Assembly: GCF_002394865.1 (NCBI RefSeq)
Contig: NZ_DGUZ01000014.1
Span: 1 to 64,000 of the forward strand
Length of the DNA: 64,000 bases
Source: Fibrobacter sp. UBA4297
Lineage (GTDB): Bacteria > Fibrobacterota > Fibrobacteria > Fibrobacterales > Fibrobacteraceae
Reading direction: 5' to 3'
Shown: positions 52,713 through 62,221 of the stretch, in pieces
Layout: each line of letters starts with the position of its first letter
Numbering within the stretch: the first letter of the stretch is position 1
The notes under the pieces: model-generated
What the model saw: only the letters and a program-made list of their open reading frames with translations
Database searches by the model: none
What the model was told of the DNA's origin: nothing
Made by a program: the position numbers and the translations under genes

Positions 52713-54629
52713 TTATTCAAAGTCGTACATACTGTTGTACGTATTTTCGAGAACTTCGTCTTCTTTACTGATGATTTCAGCCTTCTTTTCTTCGGGCTTC
52801 GCGCGTAATTCTTCGTAATACCTTGCAGAATTTTTTTCCAAGTTTTCGATGGTCTTTGCCGTACGAGTGCGCAACCTGGCCAAATCATCTTCGGTCATCG
52901 TAAGTCGTGTATTGAGCACATAGGCGGCGCGCTTACCCCACGCCGTTTGTCCATGCCGGTCACGAAGTGTTCGGTAAATTGCAATAGCGCTGTCCTGACG
53001 TTCCGGCGACATCTGGAAATAAATCGCTTTCATATAAAGTGCCTGCACCCCCGACTGCGTCTGTGGATAATCCTTATAGACGCTGTCAAATGCGACAAAG
53101 GCATTCGCGTATGCGGAATCCACCTGATCCATCTTGCTCACCGGCATTTCAGAAGCAATTGTCCACAAACTTTCTGCGGCCATATAACGTTCGCGCGCCT
53201 CGTCTTCACGAGTCTTCATCGTCACACGCATGCCGATATTCGCCTGGGCCTGCTTGGCGTAATCGGTATTCGGATATTTTTCGATAACTTCCTTATAAAG
53301 TTCCTCTGCAGTATCCGGGTCGTGCAAAAACTCGTCATAAATAAAAGCCCTTGCATAAGAGGCTCGCATGACGCTAGCCGTATCATCGGATTTTTCAATC
53401 ACGTTCGTAAGCCTAGCAATAGCGCTGTCCGCTTCGGAGAGTCTAAGCAGGAACAACTCGGCAATCATGAATTCATTCTTGAAAAACGCCTTCATGTTGG
53501 GGACGGAATCCTTGCTTGCGAGAATTTCTTCGCTGCGGTCGCGCATCGAGACCAGGCGCCTCAATGCCGTGCGGCGGTCACGAGCCTTCTGGCCATACTC
53601 GCTGATAGACCTTGCGATGTAGCTGCTATCGTAATACGACATGGCAAGCTCGTAATTCATGGTCTTGGTCTGTTCGTAGTCGCCCATGTCGAAGTAGCTA
53701 CGCGAGGACTGTTCGGTCTTCGGATACTCCGTGTTCACCTTGTTGAAAATCACGTAAGCATCGGCATTGCGGCCCGCCAAAAGAGTCGTTTCGCCAATGC
53801 GGACCAGATACTTGGAGCGGTCCTTTTCGTAAGCCTCGACCTTGTAGAGAGCCTTGAATTCGTCTGCGGCCTTGAGGTATTCCTTCTTGTTCACAAGGCA
53901 TTCCGCCGACTGCTCGCCCGCCGTCTGGCGTTCGCGTTCGTTCAGGTTTTCAATTTCCTTGGCATTGTAATGTTCGTGCGCCTTGTCCCAATTTTCAATC
54001 TTGTAATAGAGACCTGCAAGGCGGAAGTGAGCCTTGCCCTTCAGGTAGGGGGTTCCACTCGTATCGGCAAGCACGGCTTCAAGGGCGGCAATAGCCTGTT
54101 CCGGAGCCTCGGACTTTTCGTCCAAAAGTGAGAGAAGATTGAGTCCCTGGAAATAGTAAGGGTGATTTTTATCAGCAATTACCGGTTCCAACGCAAAGCG
54201 GCTGATGTTGAATTCCTGGTTGCGATAGAGGCAATAGGCACGCTGGTATTCCACGGCGCGCATGGAATCGTTATCGGCAAAGTAACGTTCGTATTCGTCG
54301 TACTTGGTAATGGCTTTTGGCCAGTCCGCTTTGTGCCTGTAAGATTCCGCAATGAGGAAAACGGCTTCGGCAGTGCGCTTCTTGTTTTTCGGGAAGCGTT
54401 CCAGCACGCGGGAGCCCTTTTCGATGATTTTTTCGTATTTCTGCGCTTCTTCACCGCTGGCATAAGACTGCATTTCATCCGGGACACTGTCCAGGCGTGC
54501 GGTACGCAGTTCAGTCGCTTCGTCATAGAGGCGTTCTGCATTGAACATGTGATTCAGGTAGGCGCAGCAAGTGCAGCCTTCCAACAATGCAGCCAACAGA
54601 ACTAAAGCTAAAAAACGAGCACGGAACAT
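52713..54629 (-). CDS. TPR lipoprotein
   Basis: About 638 residues from ATG at 54629. Signal peptide MFRARFLALVLLAALLEGC with lipobox LLEGC. Then repeated helical hairpins of TPR type throughout (AEAVFLIAESYRHKADWPKAI, KAHFRLAGLYYKIENWDKAH, AEELYKEVIEKYPNTDYAKQA), ending in a charged tail. Such proteins scaffold envelope machinery, as in BamD or YbgF-like factors. Sits between another TPR protein and RlpA, hinting at cell-wall or division work. Confidence 0.8.
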   Translation of the reverse strand: MFRARFLALVLLAALLEGCTCCAYLNHMFNAERLYDEATELRTARLDSVPDEMQSYASGEEAQKYEKIIEKGSRVLERFPKNKKRTAEAVFLIAESYRHKADWPKAITKYDEYERYFADNDSMRAVEYQRAYCLYRNQEFNISRFALEPVIADKNHPYYFQGLNLLSLLDEKSEAPEQAIAALEAVLADTSGTPYLKGKAHFRLAGLYYKIENWDKAHEHYNAKEIENLNERERQTAGEQSAECLVNKKEYLKAADEFKALYKVEAYEKDRSKYLVRIGETTLLAGRNADAYVIFNKVNTEYPKTEQSSRSYFDMGDYEQTKTMNYELAMSYYDSSYIARSISEYGQKARDRRTALRRLVSMRDRSEEILASKDSVPNMKAFFKNEFMIAELFLLRLSEADSAIARLTNVIEKSDDTASVMRASYARAFIYDEFLHDPDTAEELYKEVIEKYPNTDYAKQAQANIGMRVTMKTREDEARERYMAAESLWTIASEMPVSKMDQVDSAYANAFVAFDSVYKDYPQTQSGVQALYMKAIYFQMSPERQDSAIAIYRTLRDRHGQTAWGKRAAYVLNTRLTMTEDDLARLRTRTAKTIENLEKNSARYYEELRAKPEEKKAEIISKEDEVLENTYNSMYDFE

Positions 54630-54655
54630 ATAGCTATAAAATAGATATTTACGAG

Positions 54656-56377
54656 CTAAAATTCCATAAGAAGAGGCAGATAATCGCAAAGTTTGAGGCC
54701 CGAAGGCGGCAAAGTCTTGCGATCGAGGCGAACCATGCGCACTTCGGCAGGCTTTCCGACGATGCGGGCGAGAATTTCAAAGTTGTCGCGAGTTTCCCAG
54801 ACGGCAGCATCCATGATAACGCCATCGCCACAATCCGTCTCGCCCGTGTTATTGCTAATGCCAGAAATTCTGGAATTTTGCTTCAAGAGTCGCGTAAAGA
54901 TTTCAGGGGCAACGCCGAGATGGTTCGAATTCGAAGCGGAATCAAAAACGACCACATGGACTTCCTTAAATCGGTTCAGCGAATCAAAGACGACCGTGTA
55001 AGTGTGATGGTAAGGATTTTCATAGAATGATTCCTGCCAGACAAATCGTTTCACTTGTTTAAAATTAGCCATGGAATACTTTCTAAAGAATTCCTGCGAA
55101 GAGGCGCCATAGCGAACAAGATAATGACCTAATTTAGTCGAAAAGTCGTGTTTCTTTTCGGGCATCATCGTGCCGCGGAGGCTATCAACGGCGCGGTTCA
55201 GGTTCGCAGTCAAGCCGTTGTTGTATTCCTCAATGGCAGCCTTGCGCACTTGTTCGAGCTCGTTCAGTCGGGACTTGATGTCCGGATATTCCGGGTCGTT
55301 CTTGAGGATGTAGTTGAACTCGCGGCGGGCCATGTCAAACATGTGGGCCTTGATATAGGCGGTGCCCAAAGCTTCGCGGAGCGGCAAGTTTTCAGGATAA
55401 CGTTCCACCAGCGGCGCGAGAATATCGCAAGCGACCTGGGCGCGGTCACGAGAAGATCCCGCATAATGGCCGTTCTTGCCAGGGGCGGTCTTTTCGCCAA
55501 TCGTCGCCATCGCACGGCGCGCCTTTTCGTAATCCGGACGGAAAGCGAGTATGCGCTGGTACGTCTTTTCGGCAACGTCAAACTTGCCATTGTATTCGGC
55601 CAGGTAACCGCGCAAAAGCATCAGCTCCGAAGAGAGCGGAAACTGCGTCAAAGCGTAATCAATCACGAGCGCGGCACTATCCAACACACCTTCGTCATGG
55701 TAAACCTTCGCCAAAAGCTCAAACGCACGTTGCGAATCGCCCGAAGAAAGGCTGATAGCGGCACGGCATTCGTTTGCAGCATCCTTCATGTTCGAATTCT
55801 TGAGCAGGAGCTCCGCATACCAAAGTCTGATTTCATAAATGGATGGAGCACGCGAGCTTGCCATCTTTGCAAGTTCAACGGCTACAGTCAAGTTCCCTGC
55901 AAGGAGCGACTTACGGCTGTCCAAGTAAAAGCTGATGCCCGTATTCGGGTAACGCGCCATGAGGCGCCCGATCAAGAGTTCAGCGCGGTCACGCATCACT
56001 TCCGTTACGGAATCCATGTGGAATAAAGTATTGACTTCGCCCCAGACTGCGGCATCCACATTCGGGTACAAAAGCACAAGCGCATCGTAAATCTCATAAG
56101 CGGCCTTAATCGCCCCGCTACGCGAGAGTTCGCCTGCACGGCGGAATTCGGCCTGAGCCTGCACCGGCAGCCTTTCGACATCGGCCTTGAAATTCGGTGC
56201 ATCGCCATTCGGCACAGAGGTCCCCGCATCAAGCCCGAACGGGATTTCCCCTACGACCGTCTTGGACGGTCCATATTTTTTATAAAGCTTGAATCCGCCA
56301 TACGCAAGCAGCGCCCCAAAGAAAAAAATCAAAAAGAGGTACGCGGCAGTACGAGGCGCAGATGAAGGATTCGACAT
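54656..56377 (-). CDS. Membrane-anchored TPR protein
   Basis: 573 residues, one N-terminal membrane helix (AAYLFLIFFFGALLAYGGFKLY), then TPR-like repeats (about 85-380: AAYEIYDALVLLYPN, ELLAKVYHDEGVLDSA, AEKTYQRILAFRPDYEKARR). The C-terminal 170 residues form an unassigned beta-rich domain (HHTYTVVFDSLNRFKEVHVVVF). Periplasmic side likely. 26 bp before the TPR lipoprotein and 11 bp after the sigma factor gene. Confidence 0.8.
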   Translation of the reverse strand: MSNPSSAPRTAAYLFLIFFFGALLAYGGFKLYKKYGPSKTVVGEIPFGLDAGTSVPNGDAPNFKADVERLPVQAQAEFRRAGELSRSGAIKAAYEIYDALVLLYPNVDAAVWGEVNTLFHMDSVTEVMRDRAELLIGRLMARYPNTGISFYLDSRKSLLAGNLTVAVELAKMASSRAPSIYEIRLWYAELLLKNSNMKDAANECRAAISLSSGDSQRAFELLAKVYHDEGVLDSAALVIDYALTQFPLSSELMLLRGYLAEYNGKFDVAEKTYQRILAFRPDYEKARRAMATIGEKTAPGKNGHYAGSSRDRAQVACDILAPLVERYPENLPLREALGTAYIKAHMFDMARREFNYILKNDPEYPDIKSRLNELEQVRKAAIEEYNNGLTANLNRAVDSLRGTMMPEKKHDFSTKLGHYLVRYGASSQEFFRKYSMANFKQVKRFVWQESFYENPYHHTYTVVFDSLNRFKEVHVVVFDSASNSNHLGVAPEIFTRLLKQNSRISGISNNTGETDCGDGVIMDAAVWETRDNFEILARIVGKPAEVRMVRLDRKTLPPSGLKLCDYLPLLMEF

Positions 56378-56388
56378 TAGAGTTCCAA

Positions 56389-57237
56389 TTAAATTTCCAG
56401 GAAGTCGGCCAGTTTTTCCTTGTGTTCCTTGCTCTTCTGCAAGCGACGGAGCGTCTTGTTCTTGATCTGGCGGACGCGTTCACGGCTGAGCTTCAAGTCT
56501 TCGCCAATATCCTTGAGCGTCGTGTCTTCGACCGTATCGAGGCCGTAGAACATGCGGAGGATTTCTTCTTCACGCTGCGGGAGTGAAGAAAGCGTTTCCT
56601 GGATGAGCTTCTTGCGCTCTTCGCGTTCCATGTCCTCGTCCTGGTTGCCGTCGCTGCCGAGCACATCCATAAGCGTACTCACAGAATCGGCACTGGAGAC
56701 TCCGGCATCGTCGCCAATCGGAGCATCAAGGGAAATATCGACAATCTTTTCCATAACTTCGACGATGTCGCGTTCGTAAGGAGCAAATTCTTCCATCGAG
56801 ATGGTCTTGTCGTAGTCACCGCCATTCTGCATCAAGGCGCGCTTGAAGCGGTTCACCAAGGCAAGCTTGTTAGGCGGAATGCGGACTGCGCCCACCTGTT
56901 CGAACAAAGCCTTCTGGATGGACTGACGGATCCACCACACGGCGTAGCTGATGAACTTCACGTCCTTGTCCATGTCAAAGCGCTTAGCCGCCTTGAATAG
57001 CCCGAGGTTACCCTCGTTGATGAGGTCCAAAAGCGAGAGGCCGCGCCCCTGGTACTTGCGGGCGACACTCACCACAAATCGCAAGTTGCCACGGATAAGG
57101 CGCTGCAAGGCAGACTTTCGAATTTCTTCGGTTTCACCGTTCTTGATAATTTTCAACAGCGCCGATTCCTCCTGCGGAGTCAGCGTAGGATACCTATTCA
57201 AGTCACGAAAATAAAGAGCTTCGTTAAAATCACTCAT
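56389..57237 (-). CDS. RNA polymerase sigma-70 factor (RpoD/SigA-like, no region 1.1)
   Basis: About 282 residues from ATG at 57237, with AAGGTG upstream. Region 1.2 (LYFRDLNRYPTLTPQEESAL), region 2 (NLRFVVSVARKYQGRGL, DLINEGNLGL, FISYAVWWIRQSIQKAL), region 3 (VRIPPNKLALVNRF) and region 4 (SLPQREEEILRMFYGL, LSRERVRQIKNKTLRRL). The short RpoD layout is that of Bacteroidota primary sigma factors; it could be the main factor or a group 2 alternative. Being inside an operon of envelope genes is unusual for a primary sigma. Confidence 0.92.
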   Translation of the reverse strand: MSDFNEALYFRDLNRYPTLTPQEESALLKIIKNGETEEIRKSALQRLIRGNLRFVVSVARKYQGRGLSLLDLINEGNLGLFKAAKRFDMDKDVKFISYAVWWIRQSIQKALFEQVGAVRIPPNKLALVNRFKRALMQNGGDYDKTISMEEFAPYERDIVEVMEKIVDISLDAPIGDDAGVSSADSVSTLMDVLGSDGNQDEDMEREERKKLIQETLSSLPQREEEILRMFYGLDTVEDTTLKDIGEDLKLSRERVRQIKNKTLRRLQKSKEHKEKLADFLEI

Positions 57238-57294
57238 AAAGCAACACCTTCTTATCTCGGACAAACCGTCTTCGACTTTTTCAAATATGGTTTT

Positions 57295-57591
57295 TTATGC
57301 GGATTTCGTCAATTCCTTAAGTTTATCATACGGGTAAATACCCGAACGATGACCATCGCTAAAAGAAAGACCGACAGCATAACGGCCTATCGACTGGACA
57401 TGTTCAAGCTTTACATCCAAGGGAACAGTCGAATCGTCGAGGAGTTTTTCGCCTGTATGTTCGTCCACACAAAGTGCGCACGGACAAGCTAAGCGGAGCG
57501 TACGGGCATCGCAAGCGCCTCGGCTGCCGTCATTCCATTCAAAACCGAGCTTGCCCTCTTTTGTCCTGAATACTTTCTTTGGCTGGATCAT
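57295..57591 (-). CDS. DUF971 protein
   Basis: 98 residues. FRTKEGKLGFEWNDGSRG, LRLACPCALCVDE and VGLSFSDGHRSGIYPYDKL fit DUF971, the domain also found at the N-terminus of gamma-butyrobetaine hydroxylase, and often fused or linked to Mrp. Start overlaps the mrp stop by 4 bp (ATGA), showing coupling. A CxxC pair may bind metal. Confidence 0.85.
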   Translation of the reverse strand: MIQPKKVFRTKEGKLGFEWNDGSRGACDARTLRLACPCALCVDEHTGEKLLDDSTVPLDVKLEHVQSIGRYAVGLSFSDGHRSGIYPYDKLKELTKSA

Positions 57592-58715
57592 ACTTCCTCC
57601 ACCGGCAGTTGTTCAAAATCGTAATTGAAGTTTTTAAGGACTCCATCGCCTTCGGATTCAAACACAGAAAGCGTGCGAACCATTTTTTCGGCAGCGTCCA
57701 TAAAGACCTTCGCCGATTCGGAGTTCGGGTAGCGGAGCACGGCCGGAGTACCACTGTCACCGCAGTCAGCAACAGCCGGTTCCATCGGGACTTTACCGAT
57801 AAGCGGTACGCCCCACTTTTCGGCAATTTTCTGACCGCCACCGGCAGGGAAAATGTTGTGGTGCTTGCCGCACTCATCACAAATGAAGTAGCTCATGTTC
57901 TCGACAACGCCAATCACCGGGACGCCCACGTTATCAAACATGGCAATTCCCTTCTGGCAGTCAGCGAGAGCCACCTGCTGCGGAGTCGTCACGACGACCG
58001 CACCAGCCATCGGGCAGTTCTGCGTAAGCGTGAGCTGGATGTCGCCCGTTCCAGGAGGAAAATCCACGAGGAGGTAGTCGAGCTTGCCCCAGCGCACATG
58101 GTGGATGAAGTGCTGGATCATCTGCGAAACCATCGGTCCGCGCCAGATGGTCGCCTTGTCGGAGTCTGCGAACATGCACATGGAGACGATGCTGATGCCG
58201 CCCTTTGCCTCAACGGGTGCAATCGTATTGTCTTCAAAAACTTCAGGAGCCTTGTCAATACCGAACATGAGACCCATAGAGGGGCCATAAATGTCAGCAT
58301 CGAGAATACCCACGCGAGCACCAGAAAGGCTGAGCGCCATGGCGAGGTTCGCCGTCACGGTCGATTTACCCACACCGCCCTTGCCACTAGCCACAGCAAT
58401 CACATGCGCTACTTCACCAATGTGCGAATTCTGCGGAGCCTTAGCCGCGGAATTGTCATCGCCCACGCGACCCTGCGAAGAAGTGAGCGTCACTTCGACT
58501 TCGGTGGCGCCAAGGCTTTTCACGATGGAGATGCACTGGTCCTTGAAGCGGTCGCGAATCGGGCATGCCGGAGTCGTGAGGCGCAAATCAAAGGAGACCT
58601 TCGTGCCTTCAATTTTCAGGTTTTGAACAAAGTTTAGTTCTACAATATTTTTGTGCAAATCCGGATCTTGGACTGCACGCAAGGCGCTTAAAATATTTTG
58701 CTCATTCAATTGCAT
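57588..58715 (-). CDS. mrp: Mrp/NBP35-type Fe-S carrier ATPase
   Basis: 375 residues. N-terminal MIP18/DUF59 domain (about 1-85: NILSALRAVQDPDLHKNIVE, TTPACPIRD), P-loop GKGGVGKST (about 110-118) with deviant Walker A, DADIYGPSMG, VDFPPGTGD, and ICDECG (CxxC that bridges a cluster, about 270). Delivers Fe-S clusters to target proteins in the cytoplasm. Heads the operon with DUF971, sigma, TPR, TPR and RlpA. Confidence 0.93.
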   Translation of the reverse strand: MQLNEQNILSALRAVQDPDLHKNIVELNFVQNLKIEGTKVSFDLRLTTPACPIRDRFKDQCISIVKSLGATEVEVTLTSSQGRVGDDNSAAKAPQNSHIGEVAHVIAVASGKGGVGKSTVTANLAMALSLSGARVGILDADIYGPSMGLMFGIDKAPEVFEDNTIAPVEAKGGISIVSMCMFADSDKATIWRGPMVSQMIQHFIHHVRWGKLDYLLVDFPPGTGDIQLTLTQNCPMAGAVVVTTPQQVALADCQKGIAMFDNVGVPVIGVVENMSYFICDECGKHHNIFPAGGGQKIAEKWGVPLIGKVPMEPAVADCGDSGTPAVLRYPNSESAKVFMDAAEKMVRTLSVFESEGDGVLKNFNYDFEQLPVEEV

Positions 58716-58828
58716 TTTTACAGCTCGGCTCTACGGGCTTTGGAGCTATGGAATCGCTCGCAAGCACGCATTGAGGTATGTGGTTATTTGTTTTTATTAA
58801 TTTAATAAATCGCAGGCAGCCACGCCCA

Positions 58829-59197
58829 TCATCGGTTGTAACCCATCAAGTAAATTCCACCGGCACAGGCGGCAACGCCGAATACAAAACTTGCAATCGC
58901 ATAAGCCGCGAACATCCCGATTTTCCCAGATTGTAACAACGCCAAGTTTTCACTCGCAAAAGTGCTGAACGTGGTAAAGCCACCGCAAAAGCCAGTCACC
59001 AAGAACAGTTTGAGGTTTGGCGAAAGGGAGTCGCACTTGAGGAAGAGTCCCGAAAAAATCCCGATGCAAAGGCAGCCCAAGACGTTTGCGACAAAGGTCG
59101 GCCACGGGAACCCGGCCGCTTTCGGAATCACAAGCGAAAAGAAGTAGCGCAACACGCTACCGAGAGCACCGCCAAGAGCAACGAATAAGAAATTCAT
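58829..59197 (-). CDS. crcB: Fluoride channel CrcB/Fluc
   Basis: 122 residues, four membrane helices, with the signature GFCGGFTTFSTFASE (about 72-86) containing the Phe-box and Ser/Thr track of Fluc channels, and GGALGSVLRYF at the N-terminus. Exports fluoride as a dual-topology dimer. Single copy, downstream of the ABC gene by 22 bp. No fluoride riboswitch is evident upstream. Confidence 0.95.
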   Translation of the reverse strand: MNFLFVALGGALGSVLRYFFSLVIPKAAGFPWPTFVANVLGCLCIGIFSGLFLKCDSLSPNLKLFLVTGFCGGFTTFSTFASENLALLQSGKIGMFAAYAIASFVFGVAACAGGIYLMGYNR

Positions 59198-59219
59198 TTC
59201 GGGACCTTCTTGTGTACGT

Positions 59220-60686
59220 CTAATTCAAAGAGAATTTCGGCATTCTAAGGAGGTGCGTCATACAAGGTGGCCATTCTTCTTCGTAATGGCTGACCATAAT
59301 GATTGTCGTTTCCGTCGAAAGCAGTTGCAACAGGTGGAACAGCTTTTCGCGATACTCGCCCTTGAGACCTTGAGTCGGTTCGTCGAGCAAAAGGACTTTC
59401 GGCGGGCGGATTGCAGCACGGGCCATCAGCACCAGGCGCTTGTCAATCGGTGAAATCTTGCGGATTGAAATCGACGTATCTTCAAAGCCCAAGTAGTTCA
59501 GCCATTCACGGGCTTTGGCTTTCTCTTCCCACGTGATGTTCTCGGCGCGGCAGAGGTTCGGCGTAAAGCCTGTGCAAAGTACATCCAAAAGGCTCAAGTC
59601 TTCACGGTACTGGAGCGCCAGTTCCGGCGAGAAGAATCCGAGTTTTGCCTTGTGGTCCCAGATGTTGAGGCCATGCCCCGGGCGTTCTCCAAGGAGCGTA
59701 ATGTCGTTGTTGTAAATCTGCGGATGGTCTGCGGTAAGCATGCCGAGGAGCGTACTCTTGCCGGCACCGTTCTCGCCCATCACTGCCCAATGTTCACCCT
59801 TGCGAACCGTCCAATTGAGGTCCTTCAAAACGTCCGTATCGCCAAAGCGAACATTCACATGCTTGAGGTCGAAGAGGATTTCTGCATCCGTGTCATTCTG
59901 AGCGGAGCCGTTAGGCGAAGTCGAAGAATCCAAAGCTTTTTGAGATCCTTCGACGCACTTCGTTTGCTCAGGATGACAATGCGCGCCGCCTCTCAAATCG
60001 ACAATCTCATAATCCTTAAGCTCGGCTTTCTTGAACTTCGGAGTTGCAGCAGCTTTCGGGAGTTCACTCGCATACTGCGTGAACGTCTTGTCTGCATAAA
60101 CAAACGCTGGAATTTCCGGGAGCAGTTCATCTTCGCGAGCGAGGCGCACCACAACTTTCAAGCCTGGGCGTTTGGCAAGGTCAGCCACACAGCCTGCCAA
60201 GTGCGCACGGTACTCCGGATCAAGCCCACCAAACAAGTCATTGAAATAAACCCATTCCGGTTTTTCCATCCACATGCGGGCCAAGAGCACTCGGCGAAGT
60301 TCGCCGTTCGAAAGGCTCAACAACTTGCGGTCAAGAATCCCTTCGGCAAGGTCAGCGATGTTCAAAGCCTCGCCAAGCTTTTCCGGATCGGTCAGCGGCC
60401 ACGCCATATCGTCAATGTAGCGGTCCGTCTGCAAAAAAAACTTCTTGTCCAAAAGCAGGTTACGCACCAGCGGAGCCTCTGCATCGTGCAAGCTGATAAA
60501 ACGCTGCTGGAAGAACGGGGCCAAAGCCTGCTGGATTTTACGTTGCATCGCCTCCGACATCGTGGAGACATTTTCACGTTGATTCAAAAAATGAGTAATG
60601 ACTCGGTCAAGATCTTCGCCCTCGGTGCTAAAAATCTGCACCTGCGGAAACATCTCGATCAGAGCTTCAAAGCGCTTGAATTCCAT
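59220..60686 (-). CDS. Double ABC-ATPase, ModF-like, with degenerate first half
   Basis: 488 residues. The second half (about 270-488) is complete: Walker A GENGAGKST (about 301-309), Walker B VLLLDEPTQGL and H-loop MVSHYEEEW; its signature reads ISPIDKRL instead of LSGGQ. The first half keeps a signature (LSLSNGELRRVLLARM) and a degenerate Walker B (VYFNDLFGGLD) but has no Walker A. This asymmetry resembles ModF/PhrA-type proteins. Residues about 237-265, between the halves, are encoded by an 88-bp palindromic element. No membrane part, so a transporter role is unproven. Confidence 0.8.
   Translation of the reverse strand: MEFKRFEALIEMFPQVQIFSTEGEDLDRVITHFLNQRENVSTMSEAMQRKIQQALAPFFQQRFISLHDAEAPLVRNLLLDKKFFLQTDRYIDDMAWPLTDPEKLGEALNIADLAEGILDRKLLSLSNGELRRVLLARMWMEKPEWVYFNDLFGGLDPEYRAHLAGCVADLAKRPGLKVVVRLAREDELLPEIPAFVYADKTFTQYASELPKAAATPKFKKAELKDYEIVDLRGGAHCHPEQTKCVEGSQKALDSSTSPNGSAQNDTDAEILFDLKHVNVRFGDTDVLKDLNWTVRKGEHWAVMGENGAGKSTLLGMLTADHPQIYNNDITLLGERPGHGLNIWDHKAKLGFFSPELALQYREDLSLLDVLCTGFTPNLCRAENITWEEKAKAREWLNYLGFEDTSISIRKISPIDKRLVLMARAAIRPPKVLLLDEPTQGLKGEYREKLFHLLQLLSTETTIIMVSHYEEEWPPCMTHLLRMPKFSLN
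59891..59978. repeat. TGTCATTCTGAGCGG palindromic element inside ABC gene
   Basis: TGTCATTCTGAGC on the left and GCTCAGGATGACA on the right, 88 bp, read in frame in the linker between the two ATPase halves. Confidence 0.85.
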
Positions 60687-60715
60687 GCGCCCAAAGATAG
60701 AAAAAGCGAGGATAA

Positions 60716-62134
60716 TTATTCTTGCTTCGGGGTGCGGCGTTTCGGTTTCAATCGCTTAAGGGGATCGTACGGTTCCTTGCATTCTTCGAAATTTTCCAGT
60801 TTCCCTTTCGAATAGACAATCTGCCGCATAGCAAACGGGAAGCTATATCTCAACGCCATATTTTCATCTTCGCTTTCATCCGTTATCGATTTTAAACGCC
60901 CAGCCTCATCGTAATCAAATTTAAGTTTCCCGACTTCTTTTCTCGACTCCTTCTTTACAGGAACAAAAATGAACGGAAACATTTTCACAAAAGACTCCTG
61001 AAATTGTTCATAAGTCTTGAGTTTTCCGTTTTCATCATATTCGTGTCTAACGATAAATGCATGAGGATCAAACCGCAATCCAGGCAAAAAAGAATCTTCA
61101 TAAAAAGCTGAATCCAGCACCTCGTCGCCCGCTGGATTAAACAGCTTTATCCGAGAAACGACAGACTCATAAAAGTTGTTTTTTTCCGAAGTTTCCTTAA
61201 TTAATTTTCCATCCTCGAAATAACGATTAATTTCCTCTTCATATCGGTCCGTTCCGTATTGAACCGTTTCGCGATTTTCCTTAAGCTTTCTCTTGTAAAA
61301 ACCGACCTTGCGCCCCGACTTGTCAAGAATATTCACGCTGTAATTTGCAGTATCGTTCGAGGAATATTCATAATGAAAAACCTGATCACCATATTCATAC
61401 TCAACGAGGCGCTGCAAGCTATCAAACAACATTTTATCCGCATAGAATTCATTGCCTACATACAAGGATCCTTCGACATAAGTTTCGCGTGTCTTGAATG
61501 CATAACCAAGCAATTTTCCAGAAACAGGATCCAGCTCCATTTTATTTTCGCTAATCACCTCGTCACAACGTCCGTCATGCCACTTGCAAGCAACACATTC
61601 CGTCACGATTCCATTCTTGCGCCTACCCACATACAAACTTGAGTCCCCAGAAAGGCTAGTTTTCAACGAAACAACAGAATCCGCAGTTTCCGCCTTAATC
61701 TCTTTTGAAAGTCGGAAACAACTGTCTTCTTTTACATATCGGGTAATTACAGTTCCCTCGCCCCACTTTGAACGGAGTTCCCCATCCAAGGAATCCTTTT
61801 CATATCGTTGCGACAACTCATATCCAGTACGCCTTCCAGATTCATCATGCGTTCTGAATAAGAAATCCGCCGCGGTTCCAATTTCCATAAATTCTTTCGG
61901 TTCCAAATATTCAGCCCTCAAATGACTTGGCAACGTCCCGCAAACAATCCCCTTCGGTAAATTCTGCGAAAAAAACAACATACTCAGCGCACTTTCCGAG
62001 CCACCAGATCCATCACCCGACAAGTAAAAGTCCGGATCCAAAGAAATCGCTCGGAACAAATGATAGCCGTAAAATGCTACGACAAGTAAAAACGAAGCAG
62101 CAACAATTAGCAGAATTTTCAGCGACTTTTTCAT
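60716..62134 (-). CDS. Membrane-anchored protein with YD-like repeats
   Basis: About 472 residues from ATG at 62134. One N-terminal membrane helix (ILLIVAASFLLVVAFYGYHLF). The rest is beta-rich with repeats of the form YDExGxLK / F-D-SLQRLVEYEYGD / YDEAGRLKSITDESED, like YD or MORN-type strands in Rhs-related proteins. No catalytic motif. Periplasmic or surface role guessed; family not recognised. Confidence 0.55.
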   Translation of the reverse strand: MKKSLKILLIVAASFLLVVAFYGYHLFRAISLDPDFYLSGDGSGGSESALSMLFFSQNLPKGIVCGTLPSHLRAEYLEPKEFMEIGTAADFLFRTHDESGRRTGYELSQRYEKDSLDGELRSKWGEGTVITRYVKEDSCFRLSKEIKAETADSVVSLKTSLSGDSSLYVGRRKNGIVTECVACKWHDGRCDEVISENKMELDPVSGKLLGYAFKTRETYVEGSLYVGNEFYADKMLFDSLQRLVEYEYGDQVFHYEYSSNDTANYSVNILDKSGRKVGFYKRKLKENRETVQYGTDRYEEEINRYFEDGKLIKETSEKNNFYESVVSRIKLFNPAGDEVLDSAFYEDSFLPGLRFDPHAFIVRHEYDENGKLKTYEQFQESFVKMFPFIFVPVKKESRKEVGKLKFDYDEAGRLKSITDESEDENMALRYSFPFAMRQIVYSKGKLENFEECKEPYDPLKRLKPKRRTPKQE

Positions 62135-62163
62135 TTTTATCCAATTCAATTTTTAACAAAATA

Positions 62164-62193
62164 CAAAAAAACTCCCGGCTGTTACACCGGGAG
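62164..62193 (-). terminator. Terminator of esterase gene
   Basis: On the minus strand CTCCCGG pairs with CCGGGAG across an 8-base loop and is followed by TTTTTTT; located just after the esterase stop. Confidence 0.85.
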
Positions 62194-62221
62194 CTTAGTG
62201 AGGAGGAAAGAATTTTAAATA

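Noticed and set aside
59652..60815. 387-codon + strand open frame
   Set aside because: Antisense to the ABC-ATPase gene, whose Walker motifs are clear.
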